From NCBI GenBank assembly GCA_012519745.1, contig JAAYPO010000083.1:1-40855 (forward strand): a stretch of DNA of 40,855 nucleotides, read 5' to 3'. Origin of the DNA: Clostridiaceae bacterium. GTDB taxonomy: Bacteria > Bacillota > Clostridia > Acetivibrionales > DTU013. Position 1 is the stretch's first letter. Each line of letters starts with the position of its first letter. The notes under the pieces are model-generated. The model was not told the origin of the DNA and did no database searches. It saw only the letters and a program-made list of their open reading frames with translations. Below, piece by piece: positions 7,227 through 16,267 of the stretch. The translations under genes were made by a program, and so were the position numbers.

Positions 7227-8336
7227 GTGAAAAAACTGTTGTATGCTATTGTAACTATCATTGTCATAGCTTCAGTGCTTATGCCCGTATATGGAGCAAA
7301 TGGTACGGCGGTAACCTTCAGTGATGTGAAATCGGGGCAGTGGTTCTATAACGATGTGATGACACTGACAGGGAAAGGTATCATAACAGGTGTTACAACA
7401 CCTGTCAACGGTGTAGGCAAATATGACCCGCAGGGAACAGTGACGCTGGGGCAGTTTCTTGCCATGTCTACAAGGCTGGTGGCAGAGGAATATATAAAGT
7501 CCGTGCCGAACGCAGAACACTGGGCAGTACCCAATTATCGGGCAGCAGTGGAGAGTGGGCTTATCCAAAGCAGCGATTTCAAAGGCACCAAGGAGGCGCT
7601 GAACGCACCCATAAGCAGGGAAGACATGGCGTATATCCTTGTAAATATAGCAAAGGCGAATGGAGAAGAACTGGAGGAGACCTACGGCATCACGCATAAC
7701 ATAAAGGACTTCTATAAAGTAGAAAGTAAAAAGAGTGACGCCGTGATAAAAGCTTACTCCAATGGCTTGTTAGTAGGAGATGATAAGCGCAATTTCAACC
7801 CGCAGCAGTCATTGACAAGAGCAGAGGTGGCGACTGTATTCTGCAGGGTGATGAACTATACGAAGAGGCCGGAGGTCACGGTAAAATGGCCCGGAACAGA
7901 TGATCCGGGCACTGGCACAACAAAGAAGAGAGAACCTATGGTACTGAGGTATGACGATCCCGACAGGCCGCTGCCGATAGCCGGAGATACTTTCATTGAC
8001 AAGAACGGCAACAAGATTGTTCTGACTGAGACAGGCGGTGTGGTAGGCTACGGCCAGGGACTGGACCTGTACAGCGGTAAGAAATATCCAAATGGCGAAC
8101 TATTGGTAGATGGAGATATTGGTAGTGAATATCATGGCGATTCGACCTATATGGGAGACTTCTATTATGTAGATAAAAAAACAGGTGAAGGACATTTCCG
8201 CTCGGACTGGTTGGATATAGCGGATTATGAGTTGAAATTAGCAGTTAAGAACAAAAATCCTAAAGATGGACAAAAGGTAGGGTACTGGACAATATATAGA
8301 GAAAAAGTCCAAATGTGGATATGGACAGGGCCATAG
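7227..8336 (+). CDS. S-layer homology (SLH) domain surface protein
   Basis: Start set at GTG 7227 after GGGAGGA, which gives a clean signal peptide (MKKLL..., hydrophobic to about residue 22, cleavage after VYG or YGA). Three SLH modules follow: FSDVKSGQWFYNDVMTL... (about 29-80), HWAVPNYRAAVESGLI... (about 95-145) and a third with AVIKAYSNGLLVGDD... ending LTRAEVATVFCRVM (about 165-215). SLH modules bind pyruvylated secondary cell-wall polymers. The last ~130 residues, after a TDDPGTGTTKKREP linker, form an unrecognised domain with many Gly/Asp/Tyr. The protein is 369 residues and appears complete. Confidence 0.85.
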   Translation: MKKLLYAIVTIIVIASVLMPVYGANGTAVTFSDVKSGQWFYNDVMTLTGKGIITGVTTPVNGVGKYDPQGTVTLGQFLAMSTRLVAEEYIKSVPNAEHWAVPNYRAAVESGLIQSSDFKGTKEALNAPISREDMAYILVNIAKANGEELEETYGITHNIKDFYKVESKKSDAVIKAYSNGLLVGDDKRNFNPQQSLTRAEVATVFCRVMNYTKRPEVTVKWPGTDDPGTGTTKKREPMVLRYDDPDRPLPIAGDTFIDKNGNKIVLTETGGVVGYGQGLDLYSGKKYPNGELLVDGDIGSEYHGDSTYMGDFYYVDKKTGEGHFRSDWLDIADYELKLAVKNKNPKDGQKVGYWTIYREKVQMWIWTGP

Positions 8337-8404
8337 CAAGTTGATATGTTGGTAAACGTAGTATAGAGTATTTTTGAGGGTTAAAGGGAAATAAGGTGAG
8401 ATCA

Positions 8405-8713
8405 ATGAAAAATAGGTTGATAGTACTTCTTATGGTAGCTGCGATGCTGTCATCACTACTTCTGCCAATGGTATCCATGGCTGTTGTAAATGTAGATACA
8501 GGGGATGCTGGCGGTGATACCGGCAAGGGATCAAATGAATGGGCATTTTCGTTGATAGGGCGTGGCATCAGGATAGGCATATATTTTGTCGAGGGCGGAG
8601 AAGCGAACTTTGCCAATGGTTTGCGGCCTGAAGGGTCAGATGAGTCGGATGATTCAGAAAAGCCTTATGTTAGGCGAGTTGGTCTGCCCACAGATTTTCC
8701 AAAGAAGTTATAG
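8405..8713 (+). CDS. Secreted protein, N-terminal fragment (frameshifted)
   Basis: ATG 8405 is preferred to GTG 8396 because AAGGTGAG precedes it. The product starts with a good signal peptide (MKNRLIVLLMVAAMLSSLLL, cleavage near SMA) followed by an Asp/Gly-rich linker. The frame ends at 8713, but the sequence after about 8693 reads sensibly only one frame away: TDF followed by SKEVIENIQKKYGTK continues straight into the next ORF. Adding one T to the TTTT run at 8695-8698 joins the two into a protein of about 638 residues. This is either a sequencing error in a homopolymer or a real inactivating or phase-type mutation. Confidence 0.6.
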   Translation: MKNRLIVLLMVAAMLSSLLLPMVSMAVVNVDTGDAGGDTGKGSNEWAFSLIGRGIRIGIYFVEGGEANFANGLRPEGSDESDDSEKPYVRRVGLPTDFPKKL

Positions 8714-8772
8714 AGAACATACAGAAGAAATATGGAACCAAGTATGATTATACTGTTGAATATTACTCTGGT

Positions 8773-10320
8773 ATGTCTATCTTTGACTATATGAATAAAG
8801 AAGGGAGAGCATATAAACTTAGAGATGCAAGTATAGAACCATATAAATACGTCAAGCCAGGCGATTCTGATATTATAGACAGCATGCCGGAGCCGTTCAA
8901 ATGTTCAAAAGATGACTGGGTAAAATGGTTTACCGGCGATGATTACAAGAATATACCAGAGATATCACGGCTGTGTGGGGAACAGATACCAGCAGAAGAT
9001 TTTAAGAATGGGATTTATAAATATAAAGGATTAGAGAAGCATGGCACCTACAAAATCTTCTTTGAACCGCTTTTATCGGCCAGAGTGAACAATGTCGGCA
9101 TGTTTTTATCGTTGAGAGATGCGATTAGATACAATGAATACCATACGGCAAATACGCCAGGCTATAATAATGGCAAAATCGTCAACTGGCTCAATCTGAT
9201 GTTTGAGTATCTGGCTAATAAAGCATTTCTGTATAAGGACGAAGTACCTGCTTTGAACATGATCAAAAATGATGGTTACCGTGTGGAGTATTTAAGCAGC
9301 AACGAGCAGGAAAAAAAAGCCAGCAGACAAGAGATAATCAACCAAATGGGTCCAAATGGGAAGATATATTTATCAATGGGCGTCGGTGTGGTCACTCCGG
9401 AGAGAACAGAACCTATAGAGATCGTGATTCCGGCCGATCCGATAGAAGTGCCTGAACAGGGACCTGAAGAAATGCCCATGGAACCAACGGGAAAGCTTAG
9501 AGCAGAAGACCGGGGCAATGAGAAATTCAACGTACTTCAGGGGATACCTGCGACAGAGGAGCTATACGCGGATATAGAAGCGGATGAATACCTGCACGAG
9601 CTTAATTGCATACCGGTGGATGGCGAAAGGACAGAGAGCTTTGTGGTCAGGAAAACATATTACAAAACATGGAAGGATCCTGATTACTCGGAGGATTGCT
9701 CACGCTGTGCGGACGGAACCGTACCCGATCCGGACAAACCAGACTCAACCATAGATTGCCCTTATTGCGAAAACGGCAGAATAAGACATACCGGCTCACG
9801 GCACGATAATGTGCCTGAAACTGTAGAGATAAACTGTACATATACAAGGAGATATCTGTACTGGCTGATAGACAGGTTTGCCCTCTACTCACTGGATGGA
9901 GCAAGGGTCAACAATGATGTGCTCGAAGGCGGAGGTGTGGATATCGAAGTAAATGCAGCCAAGTATGCAGCACCCGAAATAGTAGAGTTTGAGCATAGCG
10001 ACAGGCATGAGGATCACATAATAGCCGACCCGTTTGAGGAACTGCCTGTTATAGATGGTAAAAGAGTACTGGTGCTGGATTCCGAGAATTACAGCGGATC
10101 GGATGTAGATGAATATTCGCTTGATCTGACTGATGAAGTTGATAAAAAACTGGGTCATTTCCATGTACGGAACGATTCGCTGATAATAGATTTCAAAAGA
10201 CCGGGAACACCGGCCGTTAGCAATATAGTGACTATAGTACAGGCGGAAAGCCCTGACAGGGCTGTTATGCAATTATGCAAGCCTGACCCCCTAGTCCCAT
10301 ACCCATATAATATTGCCTGA
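8773..10320 (+). CDS. Secreted protein, C-terminal fragment with zinc-ribbon-like segment; 3' end altered by repeat
   Basis: The frame is open from 8674, so coding sequence extends upstream of the first ATG and belongs to the gene that starts at 8405. Recognisable elements: an acidic/proline spacer (PADPIEVPEQGPEEMPMEP) near the middle, then a four-cysteine ribbon (CSRCADG ... CPYCENG) like the CxxCxG pairs of DnaJ, which are unusual in a secreted protein. The remaining sequence is mixed alpha/beta with no known domain. The last 20 residues are encoded by the GGGGTCAGGC repeat at 10265-10290 and by sequence beyond it, so the original C-terminus was probably lost. No function is assigned. Confidence 0.55.
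   Translation: MSIFDYMNKEGRAYKLRDASIEPYKYVKPGDSDIIDSMPEPFKCSKDDWVKWFTGDDYKNIPEISRLCGEQIPAEDFKNGIYKYKGLEKHGTYKIFFEPLLSARVNNVGMFLSLRDAIRYNEYHTANTPGYNNGKIVNWLNLMFEYLANKAFLYKDEVPALNMIKNDGYRVEYLSSNEQEKKASRQEIINQMGPNGKIYLSMGVGVVTPERTEPIEIVIPADPIEVPEQGPEEMPMEPTGKLRAEDRGNEKFNVLQGIPATEELYADIEADEYLHELNCIPVDGERTESFVVRKTYYKTWKDPDYSEDCSRCADGTVPDPDKPDSTIDCPYCENGRIRHTGSRHDNVPETVEINCTYTRRYLYWLIDRFALYSLDGARVNNDVLEGGGVDIEVNAAKYAAPEIVEFEHSDRHEDHIIADPFEELPVIDGKRVLVLDSENYSGSDVDEYSLDLTDEVDKKLGHFHVRNDSLIIDFKRPGTPAVSNIVTIVQAESPDRAVMQLCKPDPLVPYPYNIA
10265..10290 (+). repeat. REP-like repeat, copy A
   Basis: 26 bases identical to part of copy C (12423-12448), ending ...GCAAGCCTGACCCC. It lies inside the 3' end of the secreted-protein ORF, and its last base abuts the stop codon of the WG-repeat gene on the other strand. 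Together with copy B (12379-12406, opposite orientation) it brackets the WG-repeat gene. Confidence 0.85.
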
Positions 10321-12240
10321 TTTATCGAAGTAAACCAGCTTATCATCCTCTGTCCATGCCTTTGCTATTCCATTTATAAAGTCATGGGTTCCATTGCCGG
10401 CTCTGTATTCATGTCTGAAAGATGCATCGATTGCCACGTTTCCGTTCCTGTCTATATATTGGTACCATGTAGCGTCTTCAAAATCACTGATAAAGTTGGT
10501 GGCCACAGGAGCAAGACCTTCCTGGAATGGATAGGCATCTTCATAATTCGGCTCTATAACGAAATTTCCGGTAGTATCCATGAACCCCCATTTGCCGTCT
10601 TTTTTCACCATACCCAGACCCTCATAGAAATTAATCGTCCATTCATACTCAGGCGGGATTACAAACTCGCCTTTTTTATTTATATACCCCCATTTTTCAC
10701 CTATCCTTGCAGGTACAAGACCGTCTGAAAACCTTCCGCGGTCAAATTCCTCAAAAACAAGGCCGATCACATAATTGCTATTTTTGTCGACATACCCGGA
10801 CTTGCCGCCGATAGCGACATTTGCCAGACCTTCACTGAAGGCTTCAGCCTGATCGAATATCGGCTCGATCAAATAGTTGCCTTTGGTATCTATGAAACCA
10901 TATTTATAGTTTATCCTTACGATTGCAGCTCCCTCAGTAAACAAATCTGCTTCGTCGAATTTTGGTTCAATCACGACCTCTCCTTTTTTATTGATATACC
11001 CGTGCTTGCCATTTTCAAGACTATGGAATACGGCCAGACCTTCGGAAAAAACAGTTTCGTACTCTATCGACTTCATTGGCTCAATTGCTACATTGCCGTT
11101 GACATCGATATATCTTGATTCATCCCTTTTTTCATTTTCCTGTTCTACCAGCGCCAATCCTTCGCTAAAGAAAGATACACTCCAATACTGTGGCTCTATG
11201 ATCACTTTGCCATTTTTGTCTATGAACCCCCAATTTTCGCCCACTTTTACAGGGTAGCGAAAGGAATCAGCTTCCTGCGTTCCTTGTTCCTGAGTTTCCT
11301 CAATGTTTTGCTCGGCCCATTCAATAAAGAATGATCTGTATTCATATACTTCCTTATTGGGAACATATCTTTCTCCATCAAACACATAAGTTATATTGTC
11401 GGTGAATGTCCCGGGTTTTCCCGACACGAATATTTTGTGATTCAATTTATAGAAAGGATTACCGGTATCACGGAAAGTTTCACTATCAAAGCTTGTGCTG
11501 ATAGTAAAGAGTAAATCAACAAGCTTCGGATCGTTTACATTCCTTCTGAATTCATATTTATTGCCGTAAGAATATGGGAAATCAACAATAAATTCAGATA
11601 AATCGCTTTCAAAAACAGTATTGAAATCATTATTTCCATAAGCCCAAACGGAAATGATACTGTGACCGGAATTTAAGCCGTCACCGATATAACGCTCTGC
11701 TGCGATTTCATATTTCCCATCTGAATCAATGTCTATTAGATTTACATTTATAGTATAGTCTGAAACCTTCATGAATTTAGGAGTGAAGGCACCTTTATCA
11801 CTAATAAAGGTCATGACGAATCTTTTACTCCACTTTGCCTGCGACAGCATGATCTCTCCGGTAATGACATAGCCGGAACTGGTTTTTTCTTCTGTAAAGC
11901 TTGTCTTGATTGGATCACTTACTCCAATGCTGATAGGTGTCATTCCGGCGTCGTCTATGTCTTTTTTTGACTGAAAAACAATGTTGCCAAAATCGTCAGC
12001 AGAATTCTGCATTTCTTTATAATAAAAGTCAATTATCGCATTCTTTAGATCCAGACCTAATATTTTATCAATTTCTGAAAAATTGTCGTCCGTATATTTT
12101 ATCTCCTGCGAAATCCCGACAATTTCAATAATGTCGCCAGTCTGATCAGTGCCTGGTTTCTGTATGGCAATAACAAGACATAGTGATATTATCGCAAGTA
12201 TACCTATTATGATGATCAGTAACCTGGCGGTTTTGCTCAT
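10291..12240 (-). CDS. WG-repeat protein with N-terminal membrane anchor
   Basis: A 649-residue protein. Start set at ATG 12240 (product begins MSKTARLL) because AGGAGGTG lies nine bases upstream; the in-frame ATG at 12303 lacks a site. Residues about 6-28 form a signal anchor (LLIIIIGILAIISLCLVI). Residues ~30-310 are an unrecognised extracytoplasmic domain. From ~330 to the end there are eight to nine WG (beta-hairpin) repeats, each with a variant of W/YGFIDKNGKVIIEPQY followed by FSEGLA, typical of the WG_beta_rep family, whose role is thought to be binding at the cell surface. The gene ends in TAG exactly at the edge of a repeat copy. It is probably transcribed alone. Confidence 0.85.
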   Translation of the reverse strand: MSKTARLLIIIIGILAIISLCLVIAIQKPGTDQTGDIIEIVGISQEIKYTDDNFSEIDKILGLDLKNAIIDFYYKEMQNSADDFGNIVFQSKKDIDDAGMTPISIGVSDPIKTSFTEEKTSSGYVITGEIMLSQAKWSKRFVMTFISDKGAFTPKFMKVSDYTINVNLIDIDSDGKYEIAAERYIGDGLNSGHSIISVWAYGNNDFNTVFESDLSEFIVDFPYSYGNKYEFRRNVNDPKLVDLLFTISTSFDSETFRDTGNPFYKLNHKIFVSGKPGTFTDNITYVFDGERYVPNKEVYEYRSFFIEWAEQNIEETQEQGTQEADSFRYPVKVGENWGFIDKNGKVIIEPQYWSVSFFSEGLALVEQENEKRDESRYIDVNGNVAIEPMKSIEYETVFSEGLAVFHSLENGKHGYINKKGEVVIEPKFDEADLFTEGAAIVRINYKYGFIDTKGNYLIEPIFDQAEAFSEGLANVAIGGKSGYVDKNSNYVIGLVFEEFDRGRFSDGLVPARIGEKWGYINKKGEFVIPPEYEWTINFYEGLGMVKKDGKWGFMDTTGNFVIEPNYEDAYPFQEGLAPVATNFISDFEDATWYQYIDRNGNVAIDASFRHEYRAGNGTHDFINGIAKAWTEDDKLVYFDKSGNIIWVWD

Positions 12241-12378
12241 TACCAGACACACCTCCTGTTTATTCAGGTAGTTGGGGTATTCACCCCTTATGCTATAGTG
12301 CATTTGCGCATAATCAATGGTGCTTTTTTATCGGGAGTGAAATTCACATCGTAATAATGTAATTATATCAAATTAGAC

Positions 12379-12448
12379 GGGGTCAGGCTTGCATAATTGC
12401 ATAATTCTTTATTAGTGTTGAATTATGCAATTATGCAAGCCTGACCCC
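12379..12448. repeat. REPIN-like element: perfect 28-bp inverted repeat (copies B and C)
   Basis: Copy B (12379-12406) starts GGGGTCAGGCTTGCATAAT and copy C (12421-12448) is its exact 28-base reverse complement; they are separated by 14 bases. The structure can fold into a long perfect hairpin. Immediately right of copy C, GACCCCGCTTTTT is tandemly duplicated (about 12443-12468). The GGGGTCAGG family resembles palindromic repeats that accompany IS200-like RAYT transposases; that link is from memory, and no transposase gene is in this window. Confidence 0.85.
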
Positions 12449-12466
12449 GCTTTTTGACCCCGCTTT

Positions 12467-13489
12467 TTATTTATACAACAGTTGGATTTCCCAAGTTGTT
12501 CCTGGAGCTAATACATTATTAGACGCATCACATATATCTGCGACTTGAGTCACAGTTGTCTTAACAGATGCATTATCAGCGTTGGCTCTGATTTCAAGAG
12601 ATACTCTTCTGTCCTCACTGGCAGTTATTTGTGTTACTGTAAAACCAGCTACTCTGAATGTATCTGTGGTCAGAGTATCTTCTGAAATATTTTCTGTAAA
12701 GCTAAGCTTTATAGTCCCGATAGTACCCTCATCCACATTATCGTTTTCATCATGATTAGAAATGCCTCCATAGCCTATAGCTGATGGAATTTCAGGAGTT
12801 GATGCATCATTATCATGATCAGTTAAAACAATTTCAGGAGGCACCTTATCATTCGGATAACCGTAATAACCGGGTGTCAGCCTGCTGCCCCATTCCGTCA
12901 CTGTGGTTGGGTCATCGCCGACATAAATTTCAACTCTGGTCCCAGCATCTTTTGCATCAGTAGTCAATTCTTTGTTCAGAATGAAGACTGCTTCTGTTAT
13001 CCCATTAGAATATACAGTAACTGATTCACATCCCGTAACACTAACTGAACTCGGAGAAGTTGAAAGAATATCCGCGCTGACATGTTCCATCTTCTTGTTG
13101 AACGTGACCCTGATCCTGTCTTTTGCTATCAGATCAACAGTTTCAAAATAAACGTTTTCTGGTTGAATGTTTTCAATAATATAAGGTTCATCGCTGCCGT
13201 ACAGTTTATTTCCTGCAAGATCCGTGATCGGGGCTATCTTCACATAAGGATAGATCTCCTCGTCCGCAAGCTCCTCAAGATCCTTGAAGTAAATCTGGAC
13301 TATCCTGTCACTGACTCTGGTGATCGTATCATCATCACCGAGGTCTATAAAACTTTCGCCGTCATCGAGTGAACTATCTCCAACCAGCTTCATGTGCTCA
13401 TCGTGGCCGTAATTACACGGCAAACGCATGAATTCAATCCATACCAAGCCGGCCGTGTGACATTTCAAGCAAATTATATTGCTGCCCGG
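12467..13489 (-). pseudogene. 3' fragment of a large secreted protein: CxxCH motif then Ig-like repeats
   Basis: The frame is open from 13489 down to the TAA at 12467 and encodes about 340 residues. The only apparent start, TTG 13468, lies inside a CLKCH motif (13457-13471), which is a c-type haem attachment signature, so the start is artificial and the 5' part is missing; an in-frame stop sits at 13490-13492. After the motif come two or more beta-sandwich modules typical of bacterial Ig-like/SbsA-type repeats (VTFNKKMEHVSADIL..., IKLSFTENISEDTL...), of the kind found in S-layer and surface proteins. Whether the intact gene was a multihaem cytochrome with Ig domains cannot be decided from one motif. 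It is bracketed by repeat copies C and D and by the inverted repeat at 13520-13675. Confidence 0.6.
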
Positions 13490-13519
13490 TTAAGAATACA
13501 GTAAAGGGCAGCTCCAAAA

Positions 13520-13675
13520 AATCCTACTGGATGAATTTGCAGGAAAGGGCAGATATTGAGGCGTTGTAAGGGTACATAATACAATATAGCCCAAATTATG
13601 TAAAATATTTTTGGACAGATTGCCATAAAATCATTAAAATCCATGCCCTTATTTGCAAATTCATCCACCAGGATT
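13520..13675. repeat. Inverted repeat with 41-bp unit architecture, locus 1
   Basis: Left arm 13520-13551: AATCCT, two bases, TGGATGA, eleven bases, AGGGCA. Right arm 13644-13675 is the same unit inverted (TGCCCT ... TCATCCA ... AGGATT). The inner 92 bases are AT-rich. An extra AGGGCA lies nine bases left of the first AATCCT (13505-13510), giving a period of 41 bp. The same architecture recurs at 30013-30250. A short minus-strand ORF of 72 codons over this region is composed of the repeat itself and is not taken as a gene. Confidence 0.7.
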
Positions 13676-13748
13676 TTCTTGTTTTTTCGCAACCTTCTTA
13701 CTTCTATTTTTTCATGCGTTTGCCCTGTCAGTGAACGGAGGCTTATCG

Positions 13749-13767
13749 GGGGTCAGGCTTGCATAAT
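13749..13767 (+). repeat. REP-like repeat, copy D
   Basis: GGGGTCAGGCTTGCATAAT, identical to the first 19 bases of copy B. It supplies the stop codon of the minus-strand helicase ORF (GCC TGA), so the helicase 3' end is formed by the repeat. With copy C it brackets the Ig-like fragment. Confidence 0.85.
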
Positions 13768-16194
13768 CCCGTATAAAGTTTTATTCAGATTTTTTAGCAG
13801 CGCGCTGGTCATGATTTCTTTATAATGGTTGCCGCTGTATGTGATGTGTAGGACAGGATATTTTCCCTCTCTTTTATAGAGGAACTTATTCTGGATCAAC
13901 CAGTCAATGATCGTTCGTAGACTTTCGCGCTCGATGCCGGCTAATTTTCCATATGTTACAGATCCGTTCAGCTTATATTTCTTGACTTGTTGGCAGGCCG
14001 AACCTCTTAGCACATTCAATACTACCTCTGTACCGAAGAAGTGTTTTTCGCTTATCTCGATAACGCATTGCAGGATAATACCTACAATACTCATCATGTC
14101 GCCAGCAGCAATGTTGTTATGATCAAGTTTTGATGCACCATTACTATATCCGCTGTATATTCCCTTTTCACCTGTGGCTGTGCTGACATTAGTTGTAGAG
14201 GGCTGATGGGTTGCAGGCCTATTTGCCTTATTCTTGGGAGGATTCTGTCGGGGTGCATTGACAGGAGCATACTCATTATCATCCTTCAGCCCGTATATCG
14301 AGTAGTATACCTGCTTCTTCATTATATTGTTACATCCTTTACCGTTGCGTGAGTAGTTGGTACAGCCTAGAAATGGGACACTATTCACATCGCCTTTCCT
14401 CACTATAAGATAACCATCTATGCATTTATCACACTTCTGTATTGACATTTTATCGCCAGTAAGATTGTTGGATATAAAACCGCAGATCTCTGGTTCGTTA
14501 GTACATATATAAAGCCTCAGCCCATAAGCGTTCTTATACCTGCGCTGTAAGGGATATCCGCATATCGGACAGTTCTTTCTGAAAAACGGTTGCTTGCTGT
14601 CCTCATCCCAATTTCCGCGAAGTACGACATTTTTGTATTCATGTTTTATCTCAAGTAAAAATTCTGAAGGATTTTGCTCCGGTGCAATGAAATATACCCT
14701 GTTCTTTGTGCGTGTCATCGCAACATAGAACAATCGCCGCTCTTCAGCATATTCAATGGACTTGTCCACCTTGGTAACCAGCTTTAGAACAGGGTCGTCC
14801 TCTATTTTTGAAGGAAAGCCATAGGTTTCATTTCGACCGTTAACGACAATAACATTATCATAGCCCAATCCTTTTGAAGAATGAACAGTCATAAAGGTGA
14901 TATCAAGTTTTGGATATTTTACAGAACGTATTTTTCCTCCGCGATTGATATACTCAAACAGTCCGCTGAGTTCAAGGCGTTTTCCGTCGAACCCATAACG
15001 TCCTAAAATCAAAATGCTTGAGATCGGGCCCTTGCCTTCAATTCTATTATAGGTTACAATCTGCTCAAGCGCGACCTCGACGGCATGTGCGATCGCATAG
15101 TTTACACCGCTTCTGTTATCCATGTTTTGCGTCTTCAGTGTGGGATCATATGTGTAAATTATCACAGGATCACTGATGTGTTTTGGCGATTCCAGAGCCT
15201 TTCTGATCTGTGCGGTATTTCTTTGTATGAATCCGCCCGCGATGTCGATGACCTCCTGAGCGTTTCTGTATGTTTTTACTATCTTGAGAAGTTTGCCGTA
15301 ACCCATTTTTTCAATAAACTCAGTGAACAATGTAATGTCTGAACCGCTGAATGCATAGATCGACTGCCAGTCATCGCCGACCGCAATGATTTTTGCATCA
15401 GTGACTGTCGCGAGTTCTTTTGTCAGGTCAAACCGCTGCCTTGATATATCCTGATATTCATCTACGATGATGTATTTGAAATCCAGTTTTTGCTTCATTT
15501 CTTTGACTTCTTTGAGTAACCGGACGGAATCGTTGATCATGTCCTGAAAATCCACTGCATTGTTTTCTTTCAGGTATTTTTGATATACCAGAAAGCATTC
15601 CTGACAAATGTCCAGAAACAATTTCGTACGGACATTTTTTGTGGAGGTTGACATTCGGGAAAAATCAGTTAAGGTGTAAGCATTAGTTTTGAAATTTGTT
15701 ATGAATCTGCATATCAGATCCACTAACCTCCGGATATACCTTGACTCTTCATCAGAAACCAGTTTTTCAACTACCTCCTGATTGGATCTGGGGCGGAGAA
15801 TAAATCCGTTCCTCTCCAATTGCTCCTTGAGATGTTCGGTAATCAAGCGGCCGTCGTTATAACTCGAATATGTGTAGATCAATGTTGTTCCATGTTGTTT
15901 GTGGATCTCGATTTTGTGTCTGATTGCTTTCTTGTATGCTTCAATTTGATCTGGGCTGTAACGGTCATTTCTGCCTGATTCAGATAAGCCAAAGTGCTCT
16001 ATATATGCAATACGGCCTTCCTGACTGATAATAAAGTCAGGAGTGTACGGCTTTCTGGAAAACTGTATATTGTATGGGTATAGGGGTTCATAACTGTAGT
16101 CTATGTTGTTCAGATACAGGAAGTTGGCTATCTCGACCTCTTGTTTTGACCGTAAAATCTCATTAGAGATAGTGACATGTTTTTTGCTGCGCAT
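13753..16194 (-). CDS. Superfamily 1 (UvrD/HelD-like) helicase, truncated: lacks Walker A
   Basis: 813 residues. The N-terminus begins in the middle of the family: residues 9-120 are the nuclease-like insert (SKQEVEIANFLYLNN, YTPDF, IEHFGL), which normally follows the Walker A region. Motifs present: II (VDEYQD 244-249), III (GDDWQSIY 273-280), IV (TYRN), V (TVHSSKG ~436-442) and VI (EERRLFYVAMTR ~484-495). Two four-cysteine zinc ribbons follow from ~542 (CPIC ... and CDKC ...), then an RQC-type winged helix near the C-terminus. Motif I and Ia, about 200 residues, are absent, and an in-frame TGA lies just upstream (about 16220), so this is a decayed gene without ATPase activity unless the missing part lies elsewhere. 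The last residues are encoded by repeat copy D. Confidence 0.85.
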   Translation of the reverse strand: MRSKKHVTISNEILRSKQEVEIANFLYLNNIDYSYEPLYPYNIQFSRKPYTPDFIISQEGRIAYIEHFGLSESGRNDRYSPDQIEAYKKAIRHKIEIHKQHGTTLIYTYSSYNDGRLITEHLKEQLERNGFILRPRSNQEVVEKLVSDEESRYIRRLVDLICRFITNFKTNAYTLTDFSRMSTSTKNVRTKLFLDICQECFLVYQKYLKENNAVDFQDMINDSVRLLKEVKEMKQKLDFKYIIVDEYQDISRQRFDLTKELATVTDAKIIAVGDDWQSIYAFSGSDITLFTEFIEKMGYGKLLKIVKTYRNAQEVIDIAGGFIQRNTAQIRKALESPKHISDPVIIYTYDPTLKTQNMDNRSGVNYAIAHAVEVALEQIVTYNRIEGKGPISSILILGRYGFDGKRLELSGLFEYINRGGKIRSVKYPKLDITFMTVHSSKGLGYDNVIVVNGRNETYGFPSKIEDDPVLKLVTKVDKSIEYAEERRLFYVAMTRTKNRVYFIAPEQNPSEFLLEIKHEYKNVVLRGNWDEDSKQPFFRKNCPICGYPLQRRYKNAYGLRLYICTNEPEICGFISNNLTGDKMSIQKCDKCIDGYLIVRKGDVNSVPFLGCTNYSRNGKGCNNIMKKQVYYSIYGLKDDNEYAPVNAPRQNPPKNKANRPATHQPSTTNVSTATGEKGIYSGYSNGASKLDHNNIAAGDMMSIVGIILQCVIEISEKHFFGTEVVLNVLRGSACQQVKKYKLNGSVTYGKLAGIERESLRTIIDWLIQNKFLYKREGKYPVLHITYSGNHYKEIMTSALLKNLNKTLYGIMQA

Positions 16195-16267
16195 GTCTGT
16201 AGCTTCGCAAAATTTTTGTCAAAACTTCTCATTATTTTTGTCAAATTTCTTGCCTTTGACAAATGCG

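Noticed and set aside
8690-8713. Programmed -1 ribosomal frameshift in the secreted protein
   Set aside because: No canonical X XXY YYZ slippery heptamer in the right frame; a missing T in the T-run explains it more simply.
10291-12240. WG-repeat protein as cargo of a complete insertion sequence
   Set aside because: There are inverted repeats on both sides, but no transposase and no target duplication could be seen, so a mobile element is not claimed.
13474-13692. 72-codon minus-strand ORF
   Set aside because: It is composed of the inverted repeat at 13520-13675 and its flanks, with no recognisable protein pattern.
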